Shown here: positions 28,273 to 37,460 of the stretch, piece after piece
Position numbering within the stretch: position 1 is the stretch's first letter
Layout of the letters: each line of letters starts with the position of its first letter
Assembly: GCA_018830885.1 (NCBI GenBank)
Contig: JAHJRI010000080.1
Span: 1 to 61,565, forward strand
DNA: 61,565 nucleotides
Reading direction: 5' to 3'
From: a bacterium
Lineage (GTDB): Bacteria > SAR324 > XYD2-FULL-50-16
Notes under the pieces: generated by a model
Told to the model about the DNA's origin: nothing
Seen by the model: the letters and a program-made list of their open reading frames with translations, nothing else
Databases searched by the model: none
Program-made: the position numbers and the translations under genes

Positions 28273-30198
28273 TTATCCAGATCTGGCGATCAGTTTATCC
28301 AGGGCAGCCTGCTTATCTTCCCAGTCCACCATTGCCATACTCAGTTCCTGATCAAGGGCTTCTTTGCGTGTTAACAGGCTTTGTAATTTCTGGTCATGAT
28401 CCTGATTGTAGAGATCGTCATCCATCATCAGGGCATCAATACTGCTGATCTCCGTTTCCAGCTCAGCCACTCGCAGTTCGCTTTTTTGCACGCTCTTTTT
28501 CATCTTGCTGATATTTTTATTTATTTCACGTAATACTTTATTTTCGATCGATTTTTTTACGGTCTGATTTCTTTTTTCCGTTTTTATCCGAGTCATCGAT
28601 CTGTCCAGATAGTCTTCCCCCTGGTTTTCAAGATACTCCTGGTATCCGCCGGGAAAAAGATCAAACCCCCCGTGTTTCAACTCCAGGATACCGGTCGCAA
28701 AGCTTTCAATAAAACGGCGATCATGGCTGACACAAACGACCGTCCCCGGGTAAGCGTGCAATGCCGTTCCCAGAGCTTCCAGGGATTCAATATCCATATG
28801 GTTTGTCGGTTCATCCAGGAGAAAGAGGTTGGGTTTTTGAAGCATAATCCCGGCAAATATCAGTCTCGCCGATTCCCCTCCACTTAAAGCCGCTGTCGAT
28901 TTGTTCGCATCCTCGCCCCTGATCAGCATCCGTCCAAGCAGACCCCTGATCGTTCCAATGGTTTCTCCCGGGGAGAAACTGTAAAGCCATTCATAAGGAG
29001 ATGAATTATCCGGGATGATATCCTTGTGATCCTGCGGGCAGTATCCGAAATAGATCTCATGACCCATCTCCACGGTGCCCTGGGTTGGTTCGATGAGACC
29101 TGCAACAAGCTTCAGAAAAGTTGATTTGCCGATCCCATTCGGTCCGATAACCGCCAGTTTTTCGCCCCGCTTAATTGTCATCGAGAGATTATTTAGAACC
29201 CTGGTTGACCCAAAATCCTTGGACAGGTTTTTTGTTGTAAATGCGACCTTCCCGGAAGGCCGACAGATATCGAAAGCGAAATGGGGAGAAAGACGCGATG
29301 AGCGTTTGATGACAATATCATCCATGCGGTCGAGCTGTTTCGCCTTGCTGTTTGCCTGTCTGGCTTTTGTCGCTTTTGCTTTGAATCGGTCGATAAACTG
29401 CTGGAGATCCTCTTTTTTCTTCTCCTGTTTGACAATCGCCATCTCTTTCTGGGTTATCTCCAGTTCCTTTTCGCTGATATACCGATCATAGTTGCCCGTG
29501 TAGATTTTTATCTCCTCGTAATCGATATCAATGATGTGGGTAGACACTCGATTCAGGAAATATTGATCATGTGAAATGATCAGGCAGGTTCCCGGAAACC
29601 GATTGAGGTACTCCTCCAACCAGATGATAGATGCGATATCCAGATGATTGGTCGGTTCATCAAGGAGAAGAAAGTCCGGGTCACTGAAAAGACACTGCGC
29701 CAGAAGCACTCTCAGCTTGTATCCGCCCGACAGGGTACTCAGAGGGTTGTCCTGAAGCTCCCGGGGAATCCCCAGCCCCGCCAACAGCTCTGAAGCTTCA
29801 GCTTCGGCCTGATATCCGTTATGATCTGCTATAATGATTTCAAGATCCGCGATCCGCTTGCCGATTGTTTCTGTAACCTCCTTTCCCGTTGTCAAGTGAT
29901 TCTTTTCATTGAGCGCCTCCCACAGCAGCTTTTTTCCCATCAGCACGACATCAATGATTGCGTGTGCTTCGAAGGCAAAGTGGTTTTGATTCAATATCCC
30001 CAGTTTCAGGTCGGCTGGATAATTGACGGTTCCCTGTTCTGCTACGGTTTCCCTGGAGAGAATCCGCATCAAGGTCGATTTTCCGGATCCATTGGCTCCG
30101 ACCAGTCCATAATGGTTTCTATAATTCAGCTGAAAGTTAGCCCGCTCAAAGAGCACCTTTTCGCCAAAGTGCATGCCCAGATCTGTCACACTAATCAT
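28273..30198 (-). CDS. ABC-F family ATPase
   Basis: About 641 residues with two ABC modules and no membrane segments. Walker A motifs are GLVGANGSGKSTLMRIL near residue 40 and AVIGPNGIGKSTFLKLV near 350; signatures are TLSGGYKLRVLLAQ and ALSGGESARLIFAG; Walker B LLLDEPTNHLDI and LFLLDEPTNHMDI. A linker helix region (EKELEITQKEMAIVKQEKK) joins them, and a C-terminal coiled coil (KMKKSVQKSELRVAELETEI) ends the protein. ABC-F proteins act on ribosomes in the cytoplasm. It resembles the YbiT/Uup/YheS group; exact subtype is unclear. ATG at 30198 chosen over an in-frame TTG at 30210. A mobile repeat ends 34 bp upstream. Confidence 0.92.
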   Translation of the reverse strand: MISVTDLGMHFGEKVLFERANFQLNYRNHYGLVGANGSGKSTLMRILSRETVAEQGTVNYPADLKLGILNQNHFAFEAHAIIDVVLMGKKLLWEALNEKNHLTTGKEVTETIGKRIADLEIIIADHNGYQAEAEASELLAGLGIPRELQDNPLSTLSGGYKLRVLLAQCLFSDPDFLLLDEPTNHLDIASIIWLEEYLNRFPGTCLIISHDQYFLNRVSTHIIDIDYEEIKIYTGNYDRYISEKELEITQKEMAIVKQEKKKEDLQQFIDRFKAKATKARQANSKAKQLDRMDDIVIKRSSRLSPHFAFDICRPSGKVAFTTKNLSKDFGSTRVLNNLSMTIKRGEKLAVIGPNGIGKSTFLKLVAGLIEPTQGTVEMGHEIYFGYCPQDHKDIIPDNSSPYEWLYSFSPGETIGTIRGLLGRMLIRGEDANKSTAALSGGESARLIFAGIMLQKPNLFLLDEPTNHMDIESLEALGTALHAYPGTVVCVSHDRRFIESFATGILELKHGGFDLFPGGYQEYLENQGEDYLDRSMTRIKTEKRNQTVKKSIENKVLREINKNISKMKKSVQKSELRVAELETEISSIDALMMDDDLYNQDHDQKLQSLLTRKEALDQELSMAMVDWEDKQAALDKLIARSG

Positions 30199-30232
30199 AT
30201 TTTCAAACAACTATTTCAGATTAATCATTTGG

Positions 30233-30428
30233 GTAACTATTCACCACTTTTTTATTGCCATCCAAGCGTGGACCAGTATGTCATTGAACTCATTCTCGAC
30301 GGCCATCCATAGCCGTCTTCCGAGGGCGGTCGCTGACATCGCCATCATGGCGATGCTTAACCACTCCCAATCCGTTCAATCACATACTGGTCCCCGCTCT
30401 GATAGCTGAACATAAGCTGAATAGCTAC
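30233..30428. mobile_element. MITE-like palindromic element, copy 1, with 8-bp target duplication
   Basis: 196 bp. It begins GTAACTATTC and ends GAATAGCTAC (inverted repeat, 9 of 10 match). The exact direct repeat TCATTTGG flanks it at 30225-30232 and 30429-30436. Internally a long inverted repeat (AGCGTGGACCAGTATGT near 30265 with ACATACTGGTCCCCGCT near 30382) encloses hairpins GACGGC/GCCGTC (30298-30303 with 30312-30317) and CATCGCCATCATGGCGATG. A diverged copy lies at 59508-59702. No coding content. The GTAA end and 8-bp duplication fit IS66-type transposition (family knowledge). It lies immediately upstream of the ABC-F start and probably alters its promoter. Confidence 0.85.
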
Positions 30429-30436
30429 TCATTTGG

Positions 30437-31366
30437 ATAGCAACTGTTTATGCTTTCTATTCTGACAAACTGATCCAATTAAGACAATCACGCAGGTTGT
30501 CGAACTCTCCCGCAGCACTCCCACTTAACCTGAAACAGGATGGTATCGGCACCCAAACAGACAAAATATAATCCCGGAACATTTTGCTGGAGGCTGAAAG
30601 ATTCAGGATCCGGATCATGGGATCACATCAGTTAAAAAGAAAAATAGAGAAAGGGATTCCGACATGGAAGATCACTGGATAAATCAGCTGTCAACAATGT
30701 GTCCCGAGAAGACCCTCACCGTCACCCTCTCTTTCCCTGGTATACAGTATTTCAAGTCTGACGAATGGTAAGGGTAATAGGGGGAAGAAGGATCGCCGGA
30801 CTCATCACAGGCTAAGGGTAACAATATCACGGATCCAAAGGATGACGACGGAAAAAGAGCCAATCATGAACGGTCCTGCCGGAAGATAAGGCCCCGTATA
30901 TCCAGCTTAAAGATCTCTTGATTTCAAAACCGTTTGTTTCTAAGATAGTGGCGCAGATATCACAGAAATCAAAAGATATGCCGCCTATGCTGTTTTGTGG
31001 TGTCACCGTGCTGGAAAAACCGATCCCCAGACAGGCTTTACCGGGGCATATTGGTGAAGCTGGATTGCTGGTACTCAATGCCGGGAGAAAATGGAGATTT
31101 TAGCGGGGAGGCAAATCAACCAGGAAAAAATGGAATGATGCTCGGAAAACGAAGGGGCCTATCGACCGTTTTTTGGATCTGTTCTACAAAGGCTGAAAGG
31201 TGAGAGAAGGGTAAAACCAAAACCCCGGCACAGCTCTTGCTGGAACTGATAAAAGATCAATAACGGCTCACATACCGGTATTTTAGTCCATAAAGGACAA
31301 CGAATGGGAATTTATTGCTGGCAAAACCAAATCCGCATATCATGGGACTGTCAAGAGTTGCGCCCC
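30437..31366. other. 930-bp region without a recognisable gene
   Basis: Between the mobile repeat and the outer-membrane-type gene. Frames of 60-83 codons exist on both strands (for example 30827-31078 minus, 30918-31103 plus) but show no family features, no ribosome binding sites and no clear coding bias. It may be a decayed gene. No tRNA-like or strong terminator structure was seen. The promoter of the rightward pair at 31367 should lie in its last part. Confidence 0.4.
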
Positions 31367-32002
31367 ATGAACTTCATGCTGATCATTGTCGTGGCGATAT
31401 TGCTGCTGACCTCTTCGGCCTTCGCCCAGCAACCGCCTCCGGCAGCCCCCGGGCCTGCACAGCCGGGACAGGCGGAACAGGCTGCTGCCCCCGCCGCCGG
31501 GGGTACGCCAGGCAATTCCGGTATCGGTATCAATGGCGTCATATCACACACCCCCCAGGAAAATGATCTTTCCGATGTCGGCGGGAAGGAAGATATCGAC
31601 AAACTTGATATCTATTTCGACTGGGAATGGTTGCGGGTCGGATTCAACATGACAAATGCTGGGCTTGAGTTTGCAGCTTACAATATCAACTGGGAAACCC
31701 GTCTTAAAAAAAATACAACGTACGTCGCATACCGACTCTCCAGTGCAGACACGCAGTCCACCTGGGATCTGTTCGTACTTGCAGGTCTGGCTTACACAGA
31801 AGCCTCCTTCAAGATCACCAATACATCCAGTCATACATCCGCCGATCTCGGGTATCTGGCCGGTGGCGGCGTCTTTTATATTATGGGCAATCTCTCGCTT
31901 GGTTTGGAATGGATGCAGATTTCGACCCAGGGCAATTTTGACGGGTTGAAGATTGCCACCGGATCAACTCAGGTTTTATCGGGATTCAGGTACAGCTTTT
32001 AG
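31367..32002 (+). CDS. Exported outer-membrane beta-barrel-like protein
   Basis: About 211 residues from ATG 31367; an ATG at 31304 would put 21 residues before the signal peptide. The signal peptide MNFMLIIVVAILLLTSSAFAQ is followed by a low-complexity Pro/Ala/Gly/Gln segment (PPPAAPGPAQPGQ and on). Alternating amphipathic strands follow (KLDIYFDWEWLRVGFNMTN, LGYLAGGGVFYIMG, LSLGLEWMQIST), ending in SGFRYSF with a terminal Phe as in outer-membrane barrels. Likely a small surface or outer-membrane protein. The next gene, an RHS-like lipoprotein, starts 40 bp later, so the two are probably made together. Confidence 0.65.
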   Translation: MNFMLIIVVAILLLTSSAFAQQPPPAAPGPAQPGQAEQAAAPAAGGTPGNSGIGINGVISHTPQENDLSDVGGKEDIDKLDIYFDWEWLRVGFNMTNAGLEFAAYNINWETRLKKNTTYVAYRLSSADTQSTWDLFVLAGLAYTEASFKITNTSSHTSADLGYLAGGGVFYIMGNLSLGLEWMQISTQGNFDGLKIATGSTQVLSGFRYSF

Positions 32003-32042
32003 CCATGGTAACCGTTTTGATAAACAAGCACAGACCTGGAAA

Positions 32043-33737
32043 ATGAAAAAAGACATAAGAACGTATATCGTTTATCTTTTTCTAATTCCCTGGATTTTTC
32101 TGCCGCTATCCTCCTGTAAGACGGACAACGAGTTGCAGTCAGCACTGATTCAATACCAACCCCTTCTCAGGGGATCCAAATACGTCACCTACAACCTCTC
32201 ATCTTCCAGCCAGGTCAAGGGGGTCTATACTTTATCCCTGTCCGGAACCCAGGCTTTTGATTCGAACTACTGGGGGTGGGAGCAACCGGCCTATTTTTTG
32301 AGCAGCGGGAATATGGCCCTCAGCACCATAAATACCATCAGCAGTGCACAACCGCCCGGTCCACAGGACTATGCCACACATTCAGCAGCCCCGGCTTTTG
32401 CAGACGGCACTTTCCCGACTGCCAGGGCCTATACGGGCATTATCCGCCCCCTGAGTTTTGCCACAATCAAACGGACCTTCTACAACAGTTCCGGTGAACT
32501 GGCATATGACGATAACCTGAAAACCTATTCATTGAGCTATGACGCCACAACCGATCTGATCAAGGAATACTCAATCCTGACCCAGGAGAACGCCACTGAC
32601 ACCGTCACCCTGAACACCTACGGTTTCTCCGCAGACCCGAGATCATACAGCACTTACTATGCTTCCTCCTATACCAAAAAAGCAGGCGCAAACAATACGC
32701 TGGTGGGATCTGTCACCACCGCGATCACGGTCGACAGTACTTCAGATACACCCACAGAAACTTACACATACAGGCGGACCGATGAGAACGGGGTGCTGGG
32801 CAGCTTTGACGCATCCAGTGACCTGGGATACCTTGATTCCGGTTTTTTTGATGATGCCAACAGCCAGACCATCCTGAAAATAGTCACCGCAGTCACCTAT
32901 CATCCGACAGCAACGGTGGATATATCAGCTGACTCACTTGAAACCATCACGGAAAAATACACCAGTGAGACCAACGTCGTTTATAAAGAAGTCACTATCG
33001 AGCATTATGCAAACTACAGGCTGAGACAACTCGCAGACTACCAGAAGAAGACATACAATGTCTCCGGCACAACCGAAACCCAGATCAGCCAGCAAAAGAA
33101 ATGGTACACCAACGGTTATCTGGTTCTGGATCACACCTATGCAGCAGCTTCGGGCTGGACGTCCCCCTCAAGCTATGTTGTCTATGACTATGATGCCCAA
33201 GGTCGCGTGACCGCTTTCGAGCAGAAGGATGCTTCCGGAAACACGACATTTAAAAAGGTATATACATTCAACGGTTCCGGGCAAACAGCGAGCGTCCGCT
33301 CCTATAATGTTGACAGCAGCGGGGTTGAAACCTGCAATAGCAGCAGTAACAAGGATTACAGCTATACAACCGAAAGCTCCACATCCAAAACGATTTCTGA
33401 AATCAGCTATGGCTGCACCGGGACAAGTCTCAGCACGACCCCTTCGGAGAAAATTAAAAGGACCTACCATGCAAGTGGCAAACTGATCTCATACCAGCGG
33501 TATTCGTACCTTTCCATTGCCTACCTGTTGACATCACAAACGACTTATGGCTATGGCAGCAGCGGTGAACGGCTTTATATTCAGAATTACAGCGTCGACG
33601 GAACCGGTCAGGCCACCGCAACCACTCGCACCGAATATACCTACGATGACAACCTCTTCTTGACATCCACCATCAACAAGAACGCATCCGGACAAGTCTC
33701 CACCAGCTACTACGTCTATTCCTATACTTACCGCTGA
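32043..33737 (+). CDS. Lipoprotein with degenerate RHS/YD-type repeats
   Basis: 564 residues from ATG 32043. A signal peptide with lipobox (IPWIFLPLSSC) predicts lipidation at Cys. The mature part is Ser/Thr/Tyr-rich beta sequence with repeated units such as YDYDAQGRVTAFEQKDASGN, YTFNGSGQTASVRSYNVD and YTYDDNLFLTSTINKNASGQ. These match the YxYDxxGr...DxxGn periodicity of RHS/YD repeats. RHS repeats form shells or fibres on cell surfaces. There is no C-terminal toxin or RHS core cleavage motif, so this is not a polymorphic toxin of the known type. Function unknown; paired with the barrel-like protein upstream. Confidence 0.7.
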   Translation: MKKDIRTYIVYLFLIPWIFLPLSSCKTDNELQSALIQYQPLLRGSKYVTYNLSSSSQVKGVYTLSLSGTQAFDSNYWGWEQPAYFLSSGNMALSTINTISSAQPPGPQDYATHSAAPAFADGTFPTARAYTGIIRPLSFATIKRTFYNSSGELAYDDNLKTYSLSYDATTDLIKEYSILTQENATDTVTLNTYGFSADPRSYSTYYASSYTKKAGANNTLVGSVTTAITVDSTSDTPTETYTYRRTDENGVLGSFDASSDLGYLDSGFFDDANSQTILKIVTAVTYHPTATVDISADSLETITEKYTSETNVVYKEVTIEHYANYRLRQLADYQKKTYNVSGTTETQISQQKKWYTNGYLVLDHTYAAASGWTSPSSYVVYDYDAQGRVTAFEQKDASGNTTFKKVYTFNGSGQTASVRSYNVDSSGVETCNSSSNKDYSYTTESSTSKTISEISYGCTGTSLSTTPSEKIKRTYHASGKLISYQRYSYLSIAYLLTSQTTYGYGSSGERLYIQNYSVDGTGQATATTRTEYTYDDNLFLTSTINKNASGQVSTSYYVYSYTYR

Positions 33738-33821
33738 GGACAGCCCACCGGATCACCATTTCCGAAAACCACACCCCCGGATTTCACCAGTTTCCGGCCT
33801 CATCCGTTCCCCAGGCTGCAT

Positions 33822-33836
33822 CGCGCCACTGGCGCG
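33822..33836 (+). terminator. GC-rich hairpin after the RHS-like lipoprotein gene
   Basis: CGCGCC and GGCGCG form a perfect 6-bp stem with a 3-base loop about 85 bp after the stop codon. There is no T-tract (followed by GTTCTG), so intrinsic termination is only possible. Confidence 0.3.
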
Positions 33837-33871
33837 GTTCTGAAAGGGAGTATCAAATTTCCGTTATTCGG

Positions 33872-33900
33872 TTGAATCAATTGAAATGGCATGATAAAAT
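33872..33900 (+). promoter_or_regulatory. Sigma-70-type promoter of the Bax-inhibitor-1 gene
   Basis: TTGAAT (33872-33877) and TAAAAT (33895-33900) are separated by 17 bp, close to the TTGACA/TATAAT consensus. They lie about 70 bp upstream of the gene that starts at 33970, which itself has AGGAG before its ATG. Confidence 0.6.
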
Positions 33901-33969
33901 ACAGGCAGATAAAAGACATTGGTGAGATTGACCATCAGGTGAACCAAACAATAATGAACAGGAGTAATT

Positions 33970-34647
33970 ATGCAGACAGTTGAGAACTACAGGCAAGCAA
34001 TCCCTGCAGCAGCAGCCCCGCTTGAGGAGAGAATGGCATTTCTGAAGAAAGTCTATGGGCTACTTTCCATCAGTGTTTTAATGGCCGCCGGGGCATCATG
34101 GATGACCATGCAGAACGAAGCCTTTCTGAGAGTGGTTTACAATAACTATATTCTGTTTATTGTACTTGAATTTGCAGCCATCTTTTTTGCCATGTGGGCC
34201 AGGAAAAAAGAGACCATGGGGCTGGTGGCGCTTTTCTCTTTTACCATTCTGACCGGAGTGACCACAGCACCGGTTCTGCTGGTATACAGCGGGAGTACTG
34301 TTACCCAGGCGCTTTTACTGACGGGACTTATTTTTGCCGGGCTCTCTTTTTATACCATTGTTTCAAAAAGAGATTTTTCATTCATGGGCGGGATGTTAAC
34401 TACCGGATTGATCGTGCTGGTCGTCGGTGGTCTGTTGAACATGTTTATTTTCAAGAGTTCAGGAATCTCATTCCTTTACTCAGCCGCGGGGGTCTTTCTG
34501 TTCAGCGGTTTCATCATCTATGATACATTCAACATCCTGAAACGCTACCCGACAGATGAATACATCTCAGCAACCTTATCCCTGTACCTGGACATCCTGA
34601 ACCTTTTCCTCATGCTCCTCCACCTTCTGGGAGGGAGTCGGGACTAA
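33970..34647 (+). CDS. Bax inhibitor-1 (YccA/YbhL) family membrane protein
   Basis: 225 residues, seven membrane segments. The N-terminal cytoplasmic stretch with EERMAFLKKVYGLLSISVLMAAGASW is typical. Later motifs are FTILTGVTTAPVLL, GLIFAGLSFYTIVSKRDFSFMGG and the acidic C-terminal segment FIIYDTFNILKRYPTDEYISATLSLYLDILNLFLMLLHLLG, with Asp pairs implicated in pH-gated calcium leak. Bacterial members sit in the inner membrane; E. coli YccA interacts with FtsH. It ends before two hairpins and is transcribed alone from a clear promoter. Confidence 0.93.
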   Translation: MQTVENYRQAIPAAAAPLEERMAFLKKVYGLLSISVLMAAGASWMTMQNEAFLRVVYNNYILFIVLEFAAIFFAMWARKKETMGLVALFSFTILTGVTTAPVLLVYSGSTVTQALLLTGLIFAGLSFYTIVSKRDFSFMGGMLTTGLIVLVVGGLLNMFIFKSSGISFLYSAAGVFLFSGFIIYDTFNILKRYPTDEYISATLSLYLDILNLFLMLLHLLGGSRD

Positions 34648-34656
34648 GGACTGCCA

Positions 34657-34721
34657 ATCCCGGTTGAAGTGCAGCCGGGATAGACACCGGATAAATCATG
34701 TCCTTTGTATAGGGCATGATT
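34657..34721. terminator. Two tandem hairpins between convergent genes
   Basis: ATCCCGG (34657-34663) pairs with CCGGGAT (34675-34681), and AATCATG (34694-34700) pairs with CATGATT (34715-34721). They lie in the 120-bp gap where the BI-1 and ppiB genes converge. No strong T-tract, so function as a bidirectional terminator is likely but unproven. Confidence 0.45.
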
Positions 34722-34767
34722 CATCAACGCTAGCACAACATCTTGACCCGACCTGCTCCAGGAAGCC

Positions 34768-35280
34768 CTACCCCAGCACCTGATTCCATTTTTCGACACG
34801 TTCCTTTTGTTGAGACAGGAGCGCATCCGTATCACCCGTGATCTCGATTGCGATAATCTTGTCTCCTTGAGCAATACTGTTGACAACCGCCATGTCTGCT
34901 TCAGCCTGAACCTCGCCGAAAACGGTATGTTTCATGTCCAGCCAGGGCGTCGCCACGTGCGTGATGAAAAACTGACTGCCATTTGTGCCCGGTCCTGCAT
35001 TGGCCATGGACAATTTTCCCGGCATGTCATGTTTCAGATCCGCAGTGCATTCATCTTCAAACTGGTAACCGGGGCCCCCCCTGCCATCACCGTTCGGACA
35101 TCCGCCCTGCACCATGAAATCATTGATCACCCGATGAAAATTTAATCCGTCATAATACTTTTTCAAAGCCAGGTTCACAAAGCTGGCGACGGTCACCGGC
35201 GCTTTTCCTGGAAACAGATTCAACTGGATATCACCCTTTTCTGTTTTGATTGTTGCTTTTATTTCTACTGCTTGTGCCAT
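34768..35280 (-). CDS. ppiB: Cyclophilin-type peptidyl-prolyl cis-trans isomerase
   Basis: 170 residues without signal peptide, so cytoplasmic. It shows [57 protein letters not shown] (with the catalytic Arg in FHRV and Gln in MVQGG), [17 protein letters not shown] and [11 protein letters not shown]. It isomerises Xaa-Pro bonds. The lack of a leader points to PpiB rather than periplasmic PpiA. The gene stands alone, convergent with BI-1. Confidence 0.93.
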   Translation of the reverse strand: MAQAVEIKATIKTEKGDIQLNLFPGKAPVTVASFVNLALKKYYDGLNFHRVINDFMVQGGCPNGDGRGGPGYQFEDECTADLKHDMPGKLSMANAGPGTNGSQFFITHVATPWLDMKHTVFGEVQAEADMAVVNSIAQGDKIIAIEITGDTDALLSQQKERVEKWNQVLG

Positions 35281-35607
35281 TGTTACTCCCTTTGTCTGTG
35301 GAACTTTTTTTTAATAGGCGGTATGACAAATGACCGCACCTAAGAAACAGGAACACATTGCGGGAACTGTCCCCATTATAGCCATCAACCTGATTGGATC
35401 CGATTGCCAGACCTTATATATTGCATCAAAGGTTCAGACTAGCATAGTTACCGCTTTATTAGAATCCCCCAGTATTGCTGATCCGTATTGTTAATCAGCT
35501 TTCAAACGGAGAATCACATTTACATAAAACTGCCTGCACCGCTAGATTAAGGAGACACATACCAACCAACGTCAAGAAGGCAATCACCTGCAGCACAAAA
35601 GCCTGAT
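35281..35607. promoter_or_regulatory. Divergent region between ppiB and the methyltransferase gene
   Basis: About 330 bp with no gene. Promoters for both outward-facing genes must lie here, but no clear -35/-10 pair was identified. It contains GGGAACTGTCCCC, a short imperfect palindrome. Confidence 0.4.
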
Positions 35608-36246
35608 ATGAGTCCCCAGTACTGTATACTCTGTTCTTATCCAAACCCTGATCTTTTTCACCAGGATCGATTCCGCTCCTATTATATCTGCACCTGCTGC
35701 GGATTGATTTTTGTGCCGGTCAGCGATCATCTGTCCCTGGAGAAGGAAAAAGCCCGGTATGACATGCATCAGAACAAGCTGGACAACGAAGGTTACCGCA
35801 AATTCCTGTCTCGTATTCTACCCCCTTTGCTGCCCAGAATAAACAACAGCGACAAGGGTCTCGATTACGGGTCCGGACCTGTTCCAGTATTGTCCCAGAT
35901 TCTGACTGGTATCGGATATGATACTGCTCACTACGACCCGTTTTATAGACCAGACCCAAGCCTGCTGGAACGTCAGTATGACTTCGTCACATGCACCGAG
36001 GTTGTCGAACATTTTCGAGACCCGAAAGCTGAATGGCAGTCACTGATTAAGCTGGTTAAAAAAGAAGGCTGGCTGGCTGTGATGACTCAGTTGACGGACG
36101 AAGAGATGAATTTTGGCACTTGGCACTATAAGGATGATGCGACCCACATCTGTTTTTATGCTGATCGTACCTTCAACTGGATTCCCAGGGCGAATCCCAG
36201 ACCTGCCGAAATCCATGGCAACTCAATTGTGTTACTTCAATGCTGA
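35608..36246 (+). CDS. Class I SAM-dependent methyltransferase with N-terminal zinc-binding cysteines
   Basis: 212 residues. The N-terminus has CILCSYPNPDLF and YYICTCCGLIF, a CXXC...CXXC set that suggests a zinc ribbon. The SAM-binding Rossmann domain begins GLDYGSGPVPVLSQIL, with HYDPFYRPD and FVTCTEVVEHFRDPKAEWQSLIKLVKKEGWLAVMTQL. The substrate is unknown. Related zinc-ribbon methyltransferases modify sugars, small molecules or hypoxic metabolites; I do not choose between them. The gene is convergent with orn. Confidence 0.85.
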   Translation: MSPQYCILCSYPNPDLFHQDRFRSYYICTCCGLIFVPVSDHLSLEKEKARYDMHQNKLDNEGYRKFLSRILPPLLPRINNSDKGLDYGSGPVPVLSQILTGIGYDTAHYDPFYRPDPSLLERQYDFVTCTEVVEHFRDPKAEWQSLIKLVKKEGWLAVMTQLTDEEMNFGTWHYKDDATHICFYADRTFNWIPRANPRPAEIHGNSIVLLQC

Positions 36247-36293
36247 ACCGTGTTTTATCCAGATTAAAAAGACAGCAACCGGCATCAGGTCAG

Positions 36294-36836
36294 TCACTGG
36301 TTTCGAAATACATGTTGACGATAGTAGGCCAGCTCTTCGATGGATTCATAGACATCTTCCAGGGCGGTGTGCCTGTTTTCCTTCTTAAACTTTGGCAGAT
36401 CGGGAAACCAGCGATATGTCAGCTCCTTGATTGTACTGACGTCAATATTTCTGTAGCTTAAAAAATCATTCAACTCCGGCATATAACGGGACAAGAACCT
36501 TCTGTCCTGATGAATAGAGTTGCCGCAAAGCGGAGCCTCACCCTCTTTCACATATTCTTTGATAAATTGAAGCGTCTTTTCCTCAGCTTCTTCAACCGAT
36601 ATTTTCGAACTCAGGACACGTTCAATCAACCCCGAGTTACCATGATGTTCCTTGTTCCAGGTATTCATTTTGTCCAATCTTAACTGATCCTGGAATATAG
36701 CGAGTTCCGGACCCACGGATACCAGTTTCAGATCAATATCCGTAATAACGGTCGATATTTCCAGAATTCTGTCTAATTCTGAATTCAATCCCGTCATTTC
36801 CAGATCCATCCAGACCAGAAATGCGCCTTTTATCAT
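36294..36836 (-). CDS. orn: Oligoribonuclease
   Basis: 180 residues, the standard size. DEDDh exonuclease motifs: VWMDLEMTGLN (Asp, Glu), GNSIHQDRRFLSRYMPEL (Asp) and HTALEDVYESIEEL (His, Asp). Orn degrades 2-5-nt RNAs, including pGpG from cyclic-di-GMP breakdown, in the cytoplasm. The large spacer upstream (36837 onward) carries no recognisable gene. Confidence 0.96.
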   Translation of the reverse strand: MIKGAFLVWMDLEMTGLNSELDRILEISTVITDIDLKLVSVGPELAIFQDQLRLDKMNTWNKEHHGNSGLIERVLSSKISVEEAEEKTLQFIKEYVKEGEAPLCGNSIHQDRRFLSRYMPELNDFLSYRNIDVSTIKELTYRWFPDLPKFKKENRHTALEDVYESIEELAYYRQHVFRNQ

Positions 36837-37460
36837 AAAGAATCCTGAACAGTCTTTTCAATTTTGAATGGCTGTTATGCTAAAAAAAATCGGTGTATCC
36901 TTTTTTTTATACCGTATTTACCCCTCTCCATCAACATCAATTCAGGCAGATAAAGGTTGGAACAAGCACATCATCCTGTTTATCGGGACCCCGATCATGG
37001 GGTCAAAACAGACCCTACTGAACTCAGGCATCACATAGGGTAAAAACAATCAATCTCCCGCACAGGGGATTTGCCGAATCGGCACCATTAGGGGAGTTCA
37101 AGGAATCAGCCTTCTGAGTCTCAATCATTCCCCGCGTGAAAGCAGAAATGGTATTCGGAAACCCGGATTTTCCTGATACACTTGATGCCTGCAATCACCG
37201 GGACCGGGCAACAGCCGTCGAATCCTCCATCGGGTCTGGGGTGACACTGATAGAGGAATAGTAACAAACAGTGACTCCGCTGATTGTTATTTCAGCTAAA
37301 AAGGGCGATCGTTAGTGTATCCGACAGAAAAACAGGAGCCGCAGTCCGAACATGGATTTTCAGGCAATGACATCTTGAGCATAAGGATCCTCAATTTCCA
37401 TAAAGCCAGGGCGACATTCAGGTTATTCTGAACAGAACAAAAAAAAACCGGTTCATTACG
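36837..37460. other. 620-bp region without a gene
   Basis: No frame of note on either strand and no clear RNA gene. It contains the promoter region of orn (leftward). Its right end runs into the palindromic element at 37461. I see nothing else structured in it. Confidence 0.5.

Noticed and set aside
30827..31078. 83-codon minus-strand frame with several Cys and Gly, vaguely PAAR-like
   Set aside because: No ribosome binding site, no complete domain pattern and weak coding signal; may be a gene remnant but cannot be supported.
30918..31103. 61-codon plus-strand frame in the same gene-poor stretch
   Set aside because: No recognisable features; likely chance.
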